Source of the DNA: VFMC01 sp040380855
GTDB lineage: Bacteria; Actinomycetota; Acidimicrobiia; Acidimicrobiales; Ilumatobacteraceae
DNA: 29,462 nucleotides
Reading direction: 5' to 3'
NCBI GenBank assembly: GCA_040380855.1
Contig: JBEIIG010000045.1
Coordinates: 1 to 29,462, forward strand
In this document: one piece after another, positions 22,623 to 28,380 of the stretch
Numbering within the stretch: position 1 is the stretch's first letter
How the letters are laid out: each line of letters begins with the position of its first letter
Translations under genes and position numbers: made by a program
The notes under the pieces: generated by a model
Told to the model about the DNA's origin: nothing
Database searches by the model: none
Seen by the model: the letters and a program-made list of their open reading frames with translations, nothing else

Positions 22623-23804
22623 TCAGCTGACGAGCGGGAGCACCTCGTCTTTGAACCGCGCCATCTGCTCCACCGCCTTCTTGTACGGGTCGCCGATGAG
22701 GTGCGGGAAGATCGTCAGGTTCTCGAAGCCGAGCAGGTCGCGCAGTTCCTGCACCTGGGCCGCCACACCCTCGGGCGTGCCCACCAGCATCGTGCGCTGT
22801 TCCATCGACTCCTCGAGCGTGGGGATGAGCCCCGGCGCCACCGGTCGGCCATCGGGGCCCATGTACCCGCGACTCCAGCCGTAGGGGCCGAGGAACTTCC
22901 AGAACTCATCGTGACCGGGGCGAGCCGTGCGCACGGCCTCTTCGTGGGTGTCTTCCACCCGTACCGCCACCACCAGCATGCGCTGGGCGCTGGGCGACAG
23001 ACCCGCACCGTGATGCTGCTCGTGGAGTTCGCCGTACCGGTCCCACATGCGCTTGATGAAGCGCGGGTGCTGGTTCCAGAACACGGCGCTGTGGTTCACC
23101 ACCGGCACGTACTCGACGGTGGGCGGGCTGGTGACCGCCTGCCAGATCTCGTACGGGAAGATCGGCTGCGGGATGAGGGTGAGGTCCTTCACGGTCGAGC
23201 CACGGTCGGGGATACCGGGCACCGGGATCTGGAAGTACTTGCCGCTGAACGAGAAGCGGTCCTGCGACAGCGCGCGGCGCACGATCTCCATCGCCTCTTC
23301 GAACCACTCGCGGTTGCGGGTGTCGTCGGCCTGGGCCTCGGGGTTGTCGTGCGAGCCGACCGAGATGTGGTCGTTGTTGAGGTGCAGCAGTTCGCGGGGC
23401 ACGGTGCCACGGCCCACGCCCAACATGCCGCGCCCACCCGAGAGGTTGTGCAGGGTGGCGAAGTCTTCGGCGAGGCGCAGCGGGTTCCACTGGGGCACCA
23501 CGTTGAACATCGCGCCCAGTCGCACGTTCTGGGTCTTGGCCGCGATCCACATCGAGATGAGCAGACCGTTGGGGATCACCTCGTAGCCCTCGTACTGGAA
23601 GTGGTGCTCGGTGGTCCAGAAGCTGTCGTAGCCCAGCCGGTCGGCTTCGATGCCCGCATCGACGTAGTCGAGGGTGGCGTTCCAGCACGCGGCGTTGCTG
23701 TACCGGCGGTCCATCGGGTTGGGGGCGCCGGCACCGGCGTCGGTCATCTCCACGCCGCCGAACAGGAATGCCCCGAGCTTGACGGGGGGTGCGGTGTCGC
23801 TCAT
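22623..23804 (-). CDS. LLM-class flavin-dependent oxidoreductase (2), alkanal-monooxygenase-like
   Basis: The 393-aa luciferase-like TIM-barrel enzyme begins VKLGAFLFGGVEMTD. It has SFWTTEHHFQYEGYEVIPNGLLISMWIAAKTQNVRLGAMFNVVPQWNPLRLAEDFATLHNLSGGRGMLGVGRG, the conserved flavin-binding core. The EHHF stretch and the WNPLRLAED segment match bacterial luciferase-type monooxygenases using FMNH2 and O2. It is distinct from the F420-type LLM gene at 16386. The ATG at 23804 has GAGGAG 7 nt upstream. A promoter with a perfect -35 lies at 23870-23899. It is the first gene of an operon with the XRE-cupin regulator, suggesting that the enzyme's substrate or product is the regulator's ligand. Confidence 0.9.
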   Translation of the reverse strand: MSDTAPPVKLGAFLFGGVEMTDAGAGAPNPMDRRYSNAACWNATLDYVDAGIEADRLGYDSFWTTEHHFQYEGYEVIPNGLLISMWIAAKTQNVRLGAMFNVVPQWNPLRLAEDFATLHNLSGGRGMLGVGRGTVPRELLHLNNDHISVGSHDNPEAQADDTRNREWFEEAMEIVRRALSQDRFSFSGKYFQIPVPGIPDRGSTVKDLTLIPQPIFPYEIWQAVTSPPTVEYVPVVNHSAVFWNQHPRFIKRMWDRYGELHEQHHGAGLSPSAQRMLVVAVRVEDTHEEAVRTARPGHDEFWKFLGPYGWSRGYMGPDGRPVAPGLIPTLEESMEQRTMLVGTPEGVAAQVQELRDLLGFENLTIFPHLIGDPYKKAVEQMARFKDEVLPLVS

Positions 23805-23822
23805 CGTGATCTCCTCGACCTG

Positions 23823-23881
23823 GTTCGGTGCGGTATGGCCCGGTGCGGCCCCACTCGCCGTGGAGCCGCACCGTACCGAAC
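23823..23881. promoter_or_regulatory. Long imperfect inverted repeat over the LLM-XRE promoter
   Basis: The arms at 23823-23838 and 23866-23881 are 16 nt each, match at 13 of 16 positions and are separated by 27 nt. The right arm contains the -10. The left arm lies between the transcription start and the ATG. Two half-sites around the start point suggest repressor binding, plausibly by the XRE-cupin protein of the same operon. Confidence 0.5.
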
Positions 23882-23899
23882 TGATATTTGCACTGTCAA
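23870..23899 (-). promoter_or_regulatory. Promoter of the LLM-XRE operon
   Basis: On the minus strand TTGACA (23899 to 23894) is a perfect -35, followed by an 18-nt spacer and TACGGT (23875 to 23870) as -10. Transcription would start near 23863, leaving a leader of about 60 nt with a Shine-Dalgarno. Confidence 0.6.
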
Positions 23900-23944
23900 T
23901 ATTGCCTGGATCAATCAGGCCAGGTCATCGACATCTGTCGCAGG

Positions 23945-24577
23945 TCAGGCGACCTTGGTGCGGCGCAGGTGAACCAGGCCGAGCAGCACGAGGATCGTCA
24001 TCACGCCGGCTGCTACGAAGGCGACGACGGCGGCGATGCCGGCGATCGTGCCGACGGTCGACCACGCATAGGTGCTGAGCAGCAGGCCACGCAGCGTCTC
24101 GCCCTTGAACACGGTGTTGCGCTGGGCCGTGATGCCGTCGGCGGTCGCCTGCAGCGCCGCCACCTCCTCGTCGTCCTGGCCGGCATCCTTGGCCGCTTGC
24201 ACCGCAGCCTTCGCCTCGCGCTCAGGCGCACCCAGTTCGCTGTAGGTGAGGCCGCCACCGATCGCCGCCACGTGTCCACCGATGTAGCTGGCATAGGCCT
24301 CGGCTTCTGTGCCGGTGTCGACCGCTGCGTCGGCGTACTCCACCAGGTCGGTGCGGCCCTCCTCGTTCAACTTCTCGGCACTGGGGAAGGCGATCTTCTG
24401 GCTGCCCAACTCGCGGCCCACGTAATCGTCGGCGAAGTTCGAGCCCCACGTGAGCAAGCCACCGGCGATGGCGAGCACGACGGCGACGACAGCACCGAGG
24501 CTGATCAGGACGACATCGATGGTGTGACGGCGGAGGACGACGACGTCCTTGGTCTCGGTGGCGGAACTACTCGACAT
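23945..24577 (-). CDS. Two-helix membrane protein of unknown function
   Basis: The 210-aa protein has a short N-terminal cytoplasmic segment and a membrane helix at about 22-46 (VVLISLGAVVAVVLAIAGGLLTW). An Ala/Glu-rich region of about 130 residues outside the membrane follows (47-175), containing GSNFADDYVGRELGSQKIAFPSAEKLN. A second helix lies at about 178-203 and a basic end HLRRTKVA. The LTWGSNFADDYVGREL start of the outer domain is familiar from unnamed actinobacterial proteins, but I cannot assign a function. The ATG at 24577 has GAAGGGA about 7 nt upstream. Its upstream region is shared with the divergent TauD-like gene and holds one ACCTAGGT palindrome. Confidence 0.8.
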   Translation of the reverse strand: MSSSSATETKDVVVLRRHTIDVVLISLGAVVAVVLAIAGGLLTWGSNFADDYVGRELGSQKIAFPSAEKLNEEGRTDLVEYADAAVDTGTEAEAYASYIGGHVAAIGGGLTYSELGAPEREAKAAVQAAKDAGQDDEEVAALQATADGITAQRNTVFKGETLRGLLLSTYAWSTVGTIAGIAAVVAFVAAGVMTILVLLGLVHLRRTKVA

Positions 24578-24645
24578 GGTGGGTCCCTTCGGTACTGATC
24601 GGCCGGGCCATCCGGCTGGTGGCATGCTCGTCACCCGGTCCTTTC

Positions 24646-24667
24646 CAGGACAGGTACCTAGGTCCTG
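24646..24667. promoter_or_regulatory. Third ACCTAGGT palindrome, with flanking CAGGAC/GTCCTG inverted repeat
   Basis: ACCTAGGTCC at 24656-24665 is identical over 10 nt to 5810-5819. It is flanked by CAGGAC (24646-24651) and GTCCTG (24662-24667). It lies in the divergent gap, about 50 bp upstream of the TauD -10, where an operator or activator site would be expected. Confidence 0.5.
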
Positions 24668-24714
24668 AACGGGCCGGGCCCAATGCCACAACCGGGCGGG
24701 TGCGAGCCGCCTCC

Positions 24715-24720
24715 TACACT
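24715..24720 (+). promoter_or_regulatory. -10 for a leaderless TauD-like transcript
   Basis: TACACT (4 of 6 consensus) is 6 nt before the ATG at 24727, and no Shine-Dalgarno precedes the ATG. Confidence 0.45.
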
Positions 24721-24726
24721 CCGTCC

Positions 24727-25719
24727 ATGGCGATCGAGATCGAACCGTCCGGCCAGGCGTGCGGTGCCACCATCCGCGGTGTCGACCTGGCAGGCCCGCT
24801 GCCCGACGACACCATCGCCGAGATCCGCGCCGCCTGGCTCGACCACCTCGTCGTGTCGTTCCCCGATCAGCACCTGACGAGCGACGAGTTCGAACGCCTC
24901 GCCCTGCGGTTCGGGGTGTTCGGCGACGATCCCTACCTGCGCGGCCTGCCCGATCACCCGCACATCGCCGAGGTGAAGCGCGAGGCCGACGAGCAGACGC
25001 CCATCTTCGCCGACAACTGGCACTCCGACTGGAGCTTTCTGGCGTCGCCGCCCACCGCGACGCTGCTGTACGGGCTGGTCATCCCGCCCGTCGGCGGCGA
25101 CACGCTGTACGCCAACCAGTACCTCGCCTACGAAGCGCTCGACGACGAGATGCAGGCGCGCATCGACGGGTTGATGGGCGTGCATTCGGCACGACGCGGC
25201 TATGCACCGCAGGGCCGCTACGGCAAGGACGACGTCGGCCGGTCGATGGCCATCGTGTACTCCGACACGGCGATGGCCACGCAACTGCACCCGCTGGTGA
25301 TCACCCACCCCGAGACCGGTCGCAAGGCACTGTTCCTCTCGCCCGGCTACACCATCGACATCGACGGCGTGCCCCACGACGAGGCGCAGCAGTTGCTCTT
25401 CGCGCTCTACGCGCACCAGGGTCGCGACGAGTTCGTCTATCGCCACTCGTGGACCGAGGGCATGCTGACCATGTGGGACAACCGGGCTGTCGTACACGCG
25501 GCCACCGGCGGCTACCAGGGCCACCGCCGCCTGCTGCACCGCATCACCATCACCGATCCGGTGGTGGTGCGTGCCGACGTCGACGGACCGGCTGCATTCG
25601 ACCCGAACGGCCCGTGCCAGTCGTGCGGTGTACCGCATGCGCGCACCTGGGACACCGGCGGCGGCCGAGCCCGCCTCTGCCCTCCGTGCGCGACGTTGAA
25701 CGGCATCGGCTGCCCCTAG
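24727..25719 (+). CDS. TauD/TfdA-family Fe(II)/2-oxoglutarate dioxygenase with a Cys-rich C-terminal tail
   Basis: The 330-aa oxygenase has iron ligands His99 and Asp101 (WHSDWSF) and His257 (VVHAATGGYQGHRR), with Arg268 for 2-oxoglutarate. The numbering is close to that of E. coli TauD. The core ends near residue 283. An extra tail of about 45 residues carries CQSC (297-300) and CPPC (318-321) plus a final Cys329, spaced like a zinc ribbon, which I do not know from TauD or TfdA. Family substrates include taurine, aryloxyalkanoates and sulfonates, so the substrate here is open. The ATG at 24727 has a -10 six bases upstream. A strong hairpin follows the stop. Confidence 0.9.
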   Translation: MAIEIEPSGQACGATIRGVDLAGPLPDDTIAEIRAAWLDHLVVSFPDQHLTSDEFERLALRFGVFGDDPYLRGLPDHPHIAEVKREADEQTPIFADNWHSDWSFLASPPTATLLYGLVIPPVGGDTLYANQYLAYEALDDEMQARIDGLMGVHSARRGYAPQGRYGKDDVGRSMAIVYSDTAMATQLHPLVITHPETGRKALFLSPGYTIDIDGVPHDEAQQLLFALYAHQGRDEFVYRHSWTEGMLTMWDNRAVVHAATGGYQGHRRLLHRITITDPVVVRADVDGPAAFDPNGPCQSCGVPHARTWDTGGGRARLCPPCATLNGIGCP

Positions 25720-25757
25720 CGCGCCGGTTCGTGCGCTTGGAGCGACGCCCGGCGCGC
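25719..25757 (+). terminator. Strong hairpin directly after the TauD-like gene
   Basis: GCGCGCCGG (25719-25727) and CCGGCGCGC (25749-25757) form a perfect 9-bp stem that begins at the last base of the stop codon. The 21-nt loop can form a further CGCT/AGCG stem. There is no U tract, which is common for actinobacterial terminators. Confidence 0.5.
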
Positions 25758-25830
25758 ATGTGAGACTGGCCCGGTTCAGGCCGCCGTGCCTGCCGCTCTT
25801 CTCTCCTTCAACAGTCGAAAGGTGACTGCC

Positions 25831-27078
25831 ATGTCCGAAGCCTGGATCATCGATGCCTGCCGCACGCCACGTGGTGTGGGCAAGGTCGGCAAGGGTGCGC
25901 TCGCCGACATCCACCCGCAGCAGTTGGGCGCCACCGTGCTGGCCGCCATCCGCGACCGCAACGAGCTGAACACGGCCGATGTCGACGACGTGATCTTCGG
26001 CACCAGCATGCAGGTGGGCACCCAGGGCGGCGACCTCGCCCGCATGGCACTGCTCGATGCCGGGTTCGACGTGAAGGCCAGCGGTGTCACCATCGACCGC
26101 TTCTGCGGGTCGGGCATCAGCACCACCAACATGGCGGCCGCGTCCATCATGGCGGGCCTCGAAGACGTGATGATCGCCGGTGGCTGCGAGATGATGTCGC
26201 TGCACCCGGCCCTCGGCCAGGCCCAGATGGGCGTGCGCGGCCCGATGATGGACGCCGGCAACGCCCGCCTGCGTGCCCGCCACCCGCAGACCCACCAGGG
26301 TGTGGCCGCCGACGCCATCGCCAGCCTCGAGAACATCCCCCGTCAGGCGCTCGACGAACTCGCCGTCGAGTCGCAGCGCCGGGCCGCTGTGGCCATCGCC
26401 GAGGGCCGCTTCGACAAGAGCCTCGTGCCGGTCTACAAAGAGGACGGCACGCTGGCGCTCGACCGTGAGGAGTTCCCGCGTCCGGGCACCACGCTCGAGA
26501 GCCTCACCAAACTGGCGCCGTCGTTCGCCGCCATGGCCGACGTGCCGCTCGACGAGCAGGGCACCACGCTGCGCGGCATGGTGCTGGCCCGTTACCCGGG
26601 CCTCGAGATCGAGCACGTGCACCACGCTGGCAACAGCTCGGGCGTGGTCGACGGCGCCGCCGCCATTCTGCTGGCCAGCCCCGAGGCCGCCAAGGCGCGC
26701 GGCTGGAAGCCGCGGGCGCGCATCGTGGCCATGGCCAACATGGGCGACGACCCCACGCTCATGCTGAACGCTCCGGTGCCGGCCGCCCACAAGGTGCTGG
26801 CCAAGGCGGGCCTCACCACCGACGACATCGACATCTGGGAGATCAACGAGGCCTTCGCCGTCGTGGCCGAGCGGTTCATCCGCCACCTCGACCTCGACCG
26901 CGACAAGGTGAACGTGAACGGCGGCGCGATGGCCCTCGGCCACCCGATCGGCGCCACCGGGGCGATGCTCATCGGTACGGCGCTCGACGAACTCGAGCGC
27001 ACCGATGGCCGCTACGGCCTCATCACCATGTGCGCCGCCGGCGGCATGGCCCCGGCGCTCATCATCGAACGCGTCTGA
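25831..27078 (+). CDS. Acetyl-CoA acetyltransferase / 3-ketoacyl-CoA thiolase
   Basis: The thiolase of 415 aa should cleave 3-ketoacyl-CoA or condense acetyl-CoA. The nucleophile Cys92 is in DRFCGSGIS, His371 in ALGHPIGATGA and the second active-site Cys401 in MCAAGGMAPALIIERV; all are intact. The length is a little above the usual ~390. The ATG at 25831 is preceded by AAAGG 10 nt upstream; earlier in-frame ATG 25786 has no site. The last 49 bases of the gene plus 14 bases beyond it are duplicated at 27942-28004, and an accessory module fills the space between the copies. With the (R)-hydratase and MFE-2-like SDR it would close a beta-oxidation cycle, though it is far from them on the window. 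Confidence 0.95.
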   Translation: MSEAWIIDACRTPRGVGKVGKGALADIHPQQLGATVLAAIRDRNELNTADVDDVIFGTSMQVGTQGGDLARMALLDAGFDVKASGVTIDRFCGSGISTTNMAAASIMAGLEDVMIAGGCEMMSLHPALGQAQMGVRGPMMDAGNARLRARHPQTHQGVAADAIASLENIPRQALDELAVESQRRAAVAIAEGRFDKSLVPVYKEDGTLALDREEFPRPGTTLESLTKLAPSFAAMADVPLDEQGTTLRGMVLARYPGLEIEHVHHAGNSSGVVDGAAAILLASPEAAKARGWKPRARIVAMANMGDDPTLMLNAPVPAAHKVLAKAGLTTDDIDIWEINEAFAVVAERFIRHLDLDRDKVNVNGGAMALGHPIGATGAMLIGTALDELERTDGRYGLITMCAAGGMAPALIIERV

Positions 27079-27092
27079 CGCGTCAGCCTGAG
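27030..27092. repeat. Left copy of a 63-bp direct repeat (thiolase 3' end)
   Basis: The copy covers the thiolase codons from the second active-site Cys to the stop and 14 bp beyond. It matches 27942-28004 at 60 of 63 positions; the differences are at 27050, 27085 and 27087. Inside it are two ACGCGT palindromes (27069-27074 and 27078-27083) separated by CTG. The stop codon of the nucleotidyltransferase gene (minus strand, 27083-27085) falls in this copy and depends on one of the three differing bases. Confidence 0.9.
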
Positions 27093-27676
27093 CGACGTAC
27101 GTCGCCCTCTGCGCGCAACGCCTGGAGATCGGCGACGAGGTCGCGCCCACGGTGGAATCCACGTTCCACGATCAACGCCACAGCGCTGGCCGCACGACTC
27201 CACTCGGCTTCATCGGCCATCCGAGCCAGCGATCGGAGGTCGGCCGCGTCCGTCTCACGACCGGGCGCCACCGAGAGCAACTTCAAGGCGATGAGATGAC
27301 CGGTCGCTGCGACCAGCACCGGCAGACCCGGGACGATGTCGAGACTGCTCGCATCGGCCACGATCTCTGCCTCGACGCCCGACGAGGCCGTGAGCAGATC
27401 GATCTCGATGCCGTCTGGATCGAGCAGTCGCGCCCCCGACAAGCGATCCGTACCCGACTGCTCGAGCAGCGCCTGCACCCGATATCCCCGAGCGAGGAAG
27501 GAGCGAACCACTGCCTCGGCTTCGATGTCGGAGTCGATGGCGACGACGAGGTCGGCGTCGCGAGTGAACCGTGGCTCGGCGCGGGCCGACACGGCAAGGC
27601 CACCGACGAGCACGGCGGAACGACCCTCCGCCGCAGCAACGGCCACAGCCCGGCGTACTGCGTCGAGCAGGCTCAT
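27083..27676 (-). CDS. AbiEii/AbiGii-like nucleotidyltransferase
   Basis: The 197-aa protein of the MNT-like nucleotidyltransferase superfamily has AVLVGGLAVSARAEPRFTRDADLVVAI. This gives the Gly25-Gly26 turn and the metal pair Asp40/Asp42, and the third carboxylate is Asp93 in DGIEIDLLTASSG. Lys132 and Asp143/Asp146 in ALKLLSVAPGRETDAADLRSL correspond to the AbiEii/DUF1814-type C-terminal signature. AbiEii-type enzymes act as toxins in type IV toxin-antitoxin and abortive infection systems, by adding nucleotides to tRNA ends or similar substrates. Its ATG overlaps the stop of the 68-aa gene by 4 bp. It converges on the thiolase with a 4-nt gap, and its last two codons and stop lie in the left direct repeat. 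Confidence 0.82.
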   Translation of the reverse strand: MSLLDAVRRAVAVAAAEGRSAVLVGGLAVSARAEPRFTRDADLVVAIDSDIEAEAVVRSFLARGYRVQALLEQSGTDRLSGARLLDPDGIEIDLLTASSGVEAEIVADASSLDIVPGLPVLVAATGHLIALKLLSVAPGRETDAADLRSLARMADEAEWSRAASAVALIVERGFHRGRDLVADLQALRAEGDVRRSG

Positions 27677-27879
27677 GTAATTGGACGCGTCACCGGTCGA
27701 CCGGGGCTGTCGTACGGCCGGTCACTCACCCACGCTCGCACCATCGCCTCGATGTCGACGTCGGGGAGCTCCGGAAGCTCTCGGCGGAACCGCTGGCGCA
27801 GCATCTCCATGCCGACGTCGTGCATCTCGCACGCCTCGAGCAGGCGTCGACCCTCGGGACTGCTCGCCTGCAACGACAT
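27673..27879 (-). CDS. Small protein coupled to the nucleotidyltransferase (candidate antitoxin partner)
   Basis: The 68-aa soluble protein MSLQASSPEGRRLLEACEMH is probably two or three helices, with a basic MEMLRQRFRRELPELPDVDIEAMVRAWVSDRPYDSPGRP segment. I recall similar short unnamed proteins (Arg-rich helix, then a W-x-x-x-RP end) next to AbiEii-like nucleotidyltransferases in other bacteria, but no family name. It does not look like the winged-helix AbiEi antitoxin. A TAGACT box (27886-27891) lies 6 nt before the ATG and no Shine-Dalgarno is seen, so this is probably a leaderless first gene, with the nucleotidyltransferase coupled to it by a 4-bp overlap. Confidence 0.7.
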   Translation of the reverse strand: MSLQASSPEGRRLLEACEMHDVGMEMLRQRFRRELPELPDVDIEAMVRAWVSDRPYDSPGRPVTRPIT

Positions 27880-27885
27880 GTGGTC

Positions 27886-27891
27886 AGTCTA
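27886..27891 (-). promoter_or_regulatory. -10 for the 68-aa/nucleotidyltransferase operon
   Basis: TAGACT on the minus strand (4 of 6 consensus) is 6 nt before the ATG at 27879. There is no clear -35. The right direct repeat begins about 50 bp further upstream. Confidence 0.4.
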
Positions 27892-27941
27892 CGAAGACAG
27901 CTTCCTCGCGGATGCGCGGGCACGATCAGGCACGAGGCACG

Positions 27942-28004
27942 GTGCGCCGCCGGCGGCATGGTCCCGGCGCTCATCATCGAACGCGTCTGACGCGTCGGAC
28001 TGAG
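27942..28004. repeat. Right copy of the 63-bp direct repeat (orphan thiolase 3' end)
   Basis: This is a detached copy of the thiolase gene end. In the plus frame it would read CAAGGMVPALIIERV-stop, with Ala to Val compared with the intact gene. Nothing upstream of it resembles thiolase. The flanks before 27942 and after 28004 share no homology with those of the left copy, so the boundaries are sharp. It marks one edge of a 912-bp insertion or duplication unit. Confidence 0.9.
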
Positions 28005-28020
28005 TTACCGAACTCTCTCC

Positions 28021-28043
28021 CTCCGCGTTTCTCAGCGGAGAAA
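28021..28043. terminator. Hairpin downstream of the right repeat (possible original thiolase terminator)
   Basis: CTCCGC (28021-28026) / GCGGAG (28035-28040) pair with an 8-nt loop. Alternatively TTTCTC (28028-28033) / GAGAAA (28038-28043) pair with a 4-nt loop. There is no U tract. If the module was inserted at the thiolase end, this would be the gene's original downstream region. Confidence 0.3.
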
Positions 28044-28101
28044 TCGCGAGCGCCCCGCCGCCCCTCGGCGCATGTCGGCGGTCGTCTGCCTCCCGCAGGC
28101 T

Positions 28102-28146
28102 TTCACACTGCGGATCGCCTCACCTCTGATAGCGTGAGATATCACG
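28102..28146 (+). promoter_or_regulatory. vapBC promoter and operator
   Basis: TTCACA (28102-28107), a 17-nt spacer and TCTGAT (28125-28130) form a promoter with a start near 28137. The inverted repeat CGTGA-GATA-TCACG (28133-28146) covers that start, as expected for autorepression by a VapB/VapC complex. A Shine-Dalgarno (AGGTGG) precedes the ATG at 28159. Confidence 0.55.
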
Positions 28147-28158
28147 AGGTGGAACGAC

Positions 28159-28380
28159 ATGACCGACATCCTCATCCGAGACATCCCCGACGACGTGATC
28201 GCCGCGATCGATGCCCGCGCCAAGCGTGTCGGACTCTCACGCACCGAGTACTTGCGACGGACGCTCGAACGCGAACGTGCCGGCTCCGCTGGTCCGGTCA
28301 GTCTCGACCACTTCCAGCGACTTGCTTCGCTGGCCACCGATCTCGACGACCCCGACGTGATGTCGAACGCCTGGTCGTGA
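28159..28380 (+). CDS. vapB: VapB/FitA-type ribbon-helix-helix antitoxin
   Basis: The 73-aa antitoxin has the N-terminal ribbon-helix-helix MTDILIRDIPDDVIAAIDARAKRVGLSRTEYLRRTLERE (1-39). It is of the FitA type, with the beta strand for operator binding first. The C-terminal tail (40-73, with the acidic LATDLDDPDVMSNAW end) should thread into the toxin's active site. Its TGA overlaps the GTG start of the toxin gene by 4 bp, the usual coupling for this class. An inverted repeat over the start of transcription would be its operator. It neutralises the PIN toxin and represses its own promoter. Confidence 0.93.
   Translation: MTDILIRDIPDDVIAAIDARAKRVGLSRTEYLRRTLERERAGSAGPVSLDHFQRLASLATDLDDPDVMSNAWS

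Noticed and set aside
23921..23948. Repeated CAGGTCA and a CGACA/TGTCG dyad after the two-TM gene
   Set aside because: The dyad has only a 2-nt loop and no U tract, so it is not a credible terminator, and the repeats are too short to judge.
24658..27162. 834-codon open frame on the minus strand
   Set aside because: It runs antisense across the TauD-like and thiolase genes. Its His/Val/Ala/Gly-rich translation is typical of shadow frames in GC-rich DNA, and the sense genes have intact catalytic motifs.
27571..27990. Plus-strand open frame ending with the thiolase-like CAAGGMVPALIIERV
   Set aside because: Only the last 16 or so codons are thiolase; the rest is antisense to the nucleotidyltransferase and 68-aa genes. 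It is the stranded repeat, not a gene.
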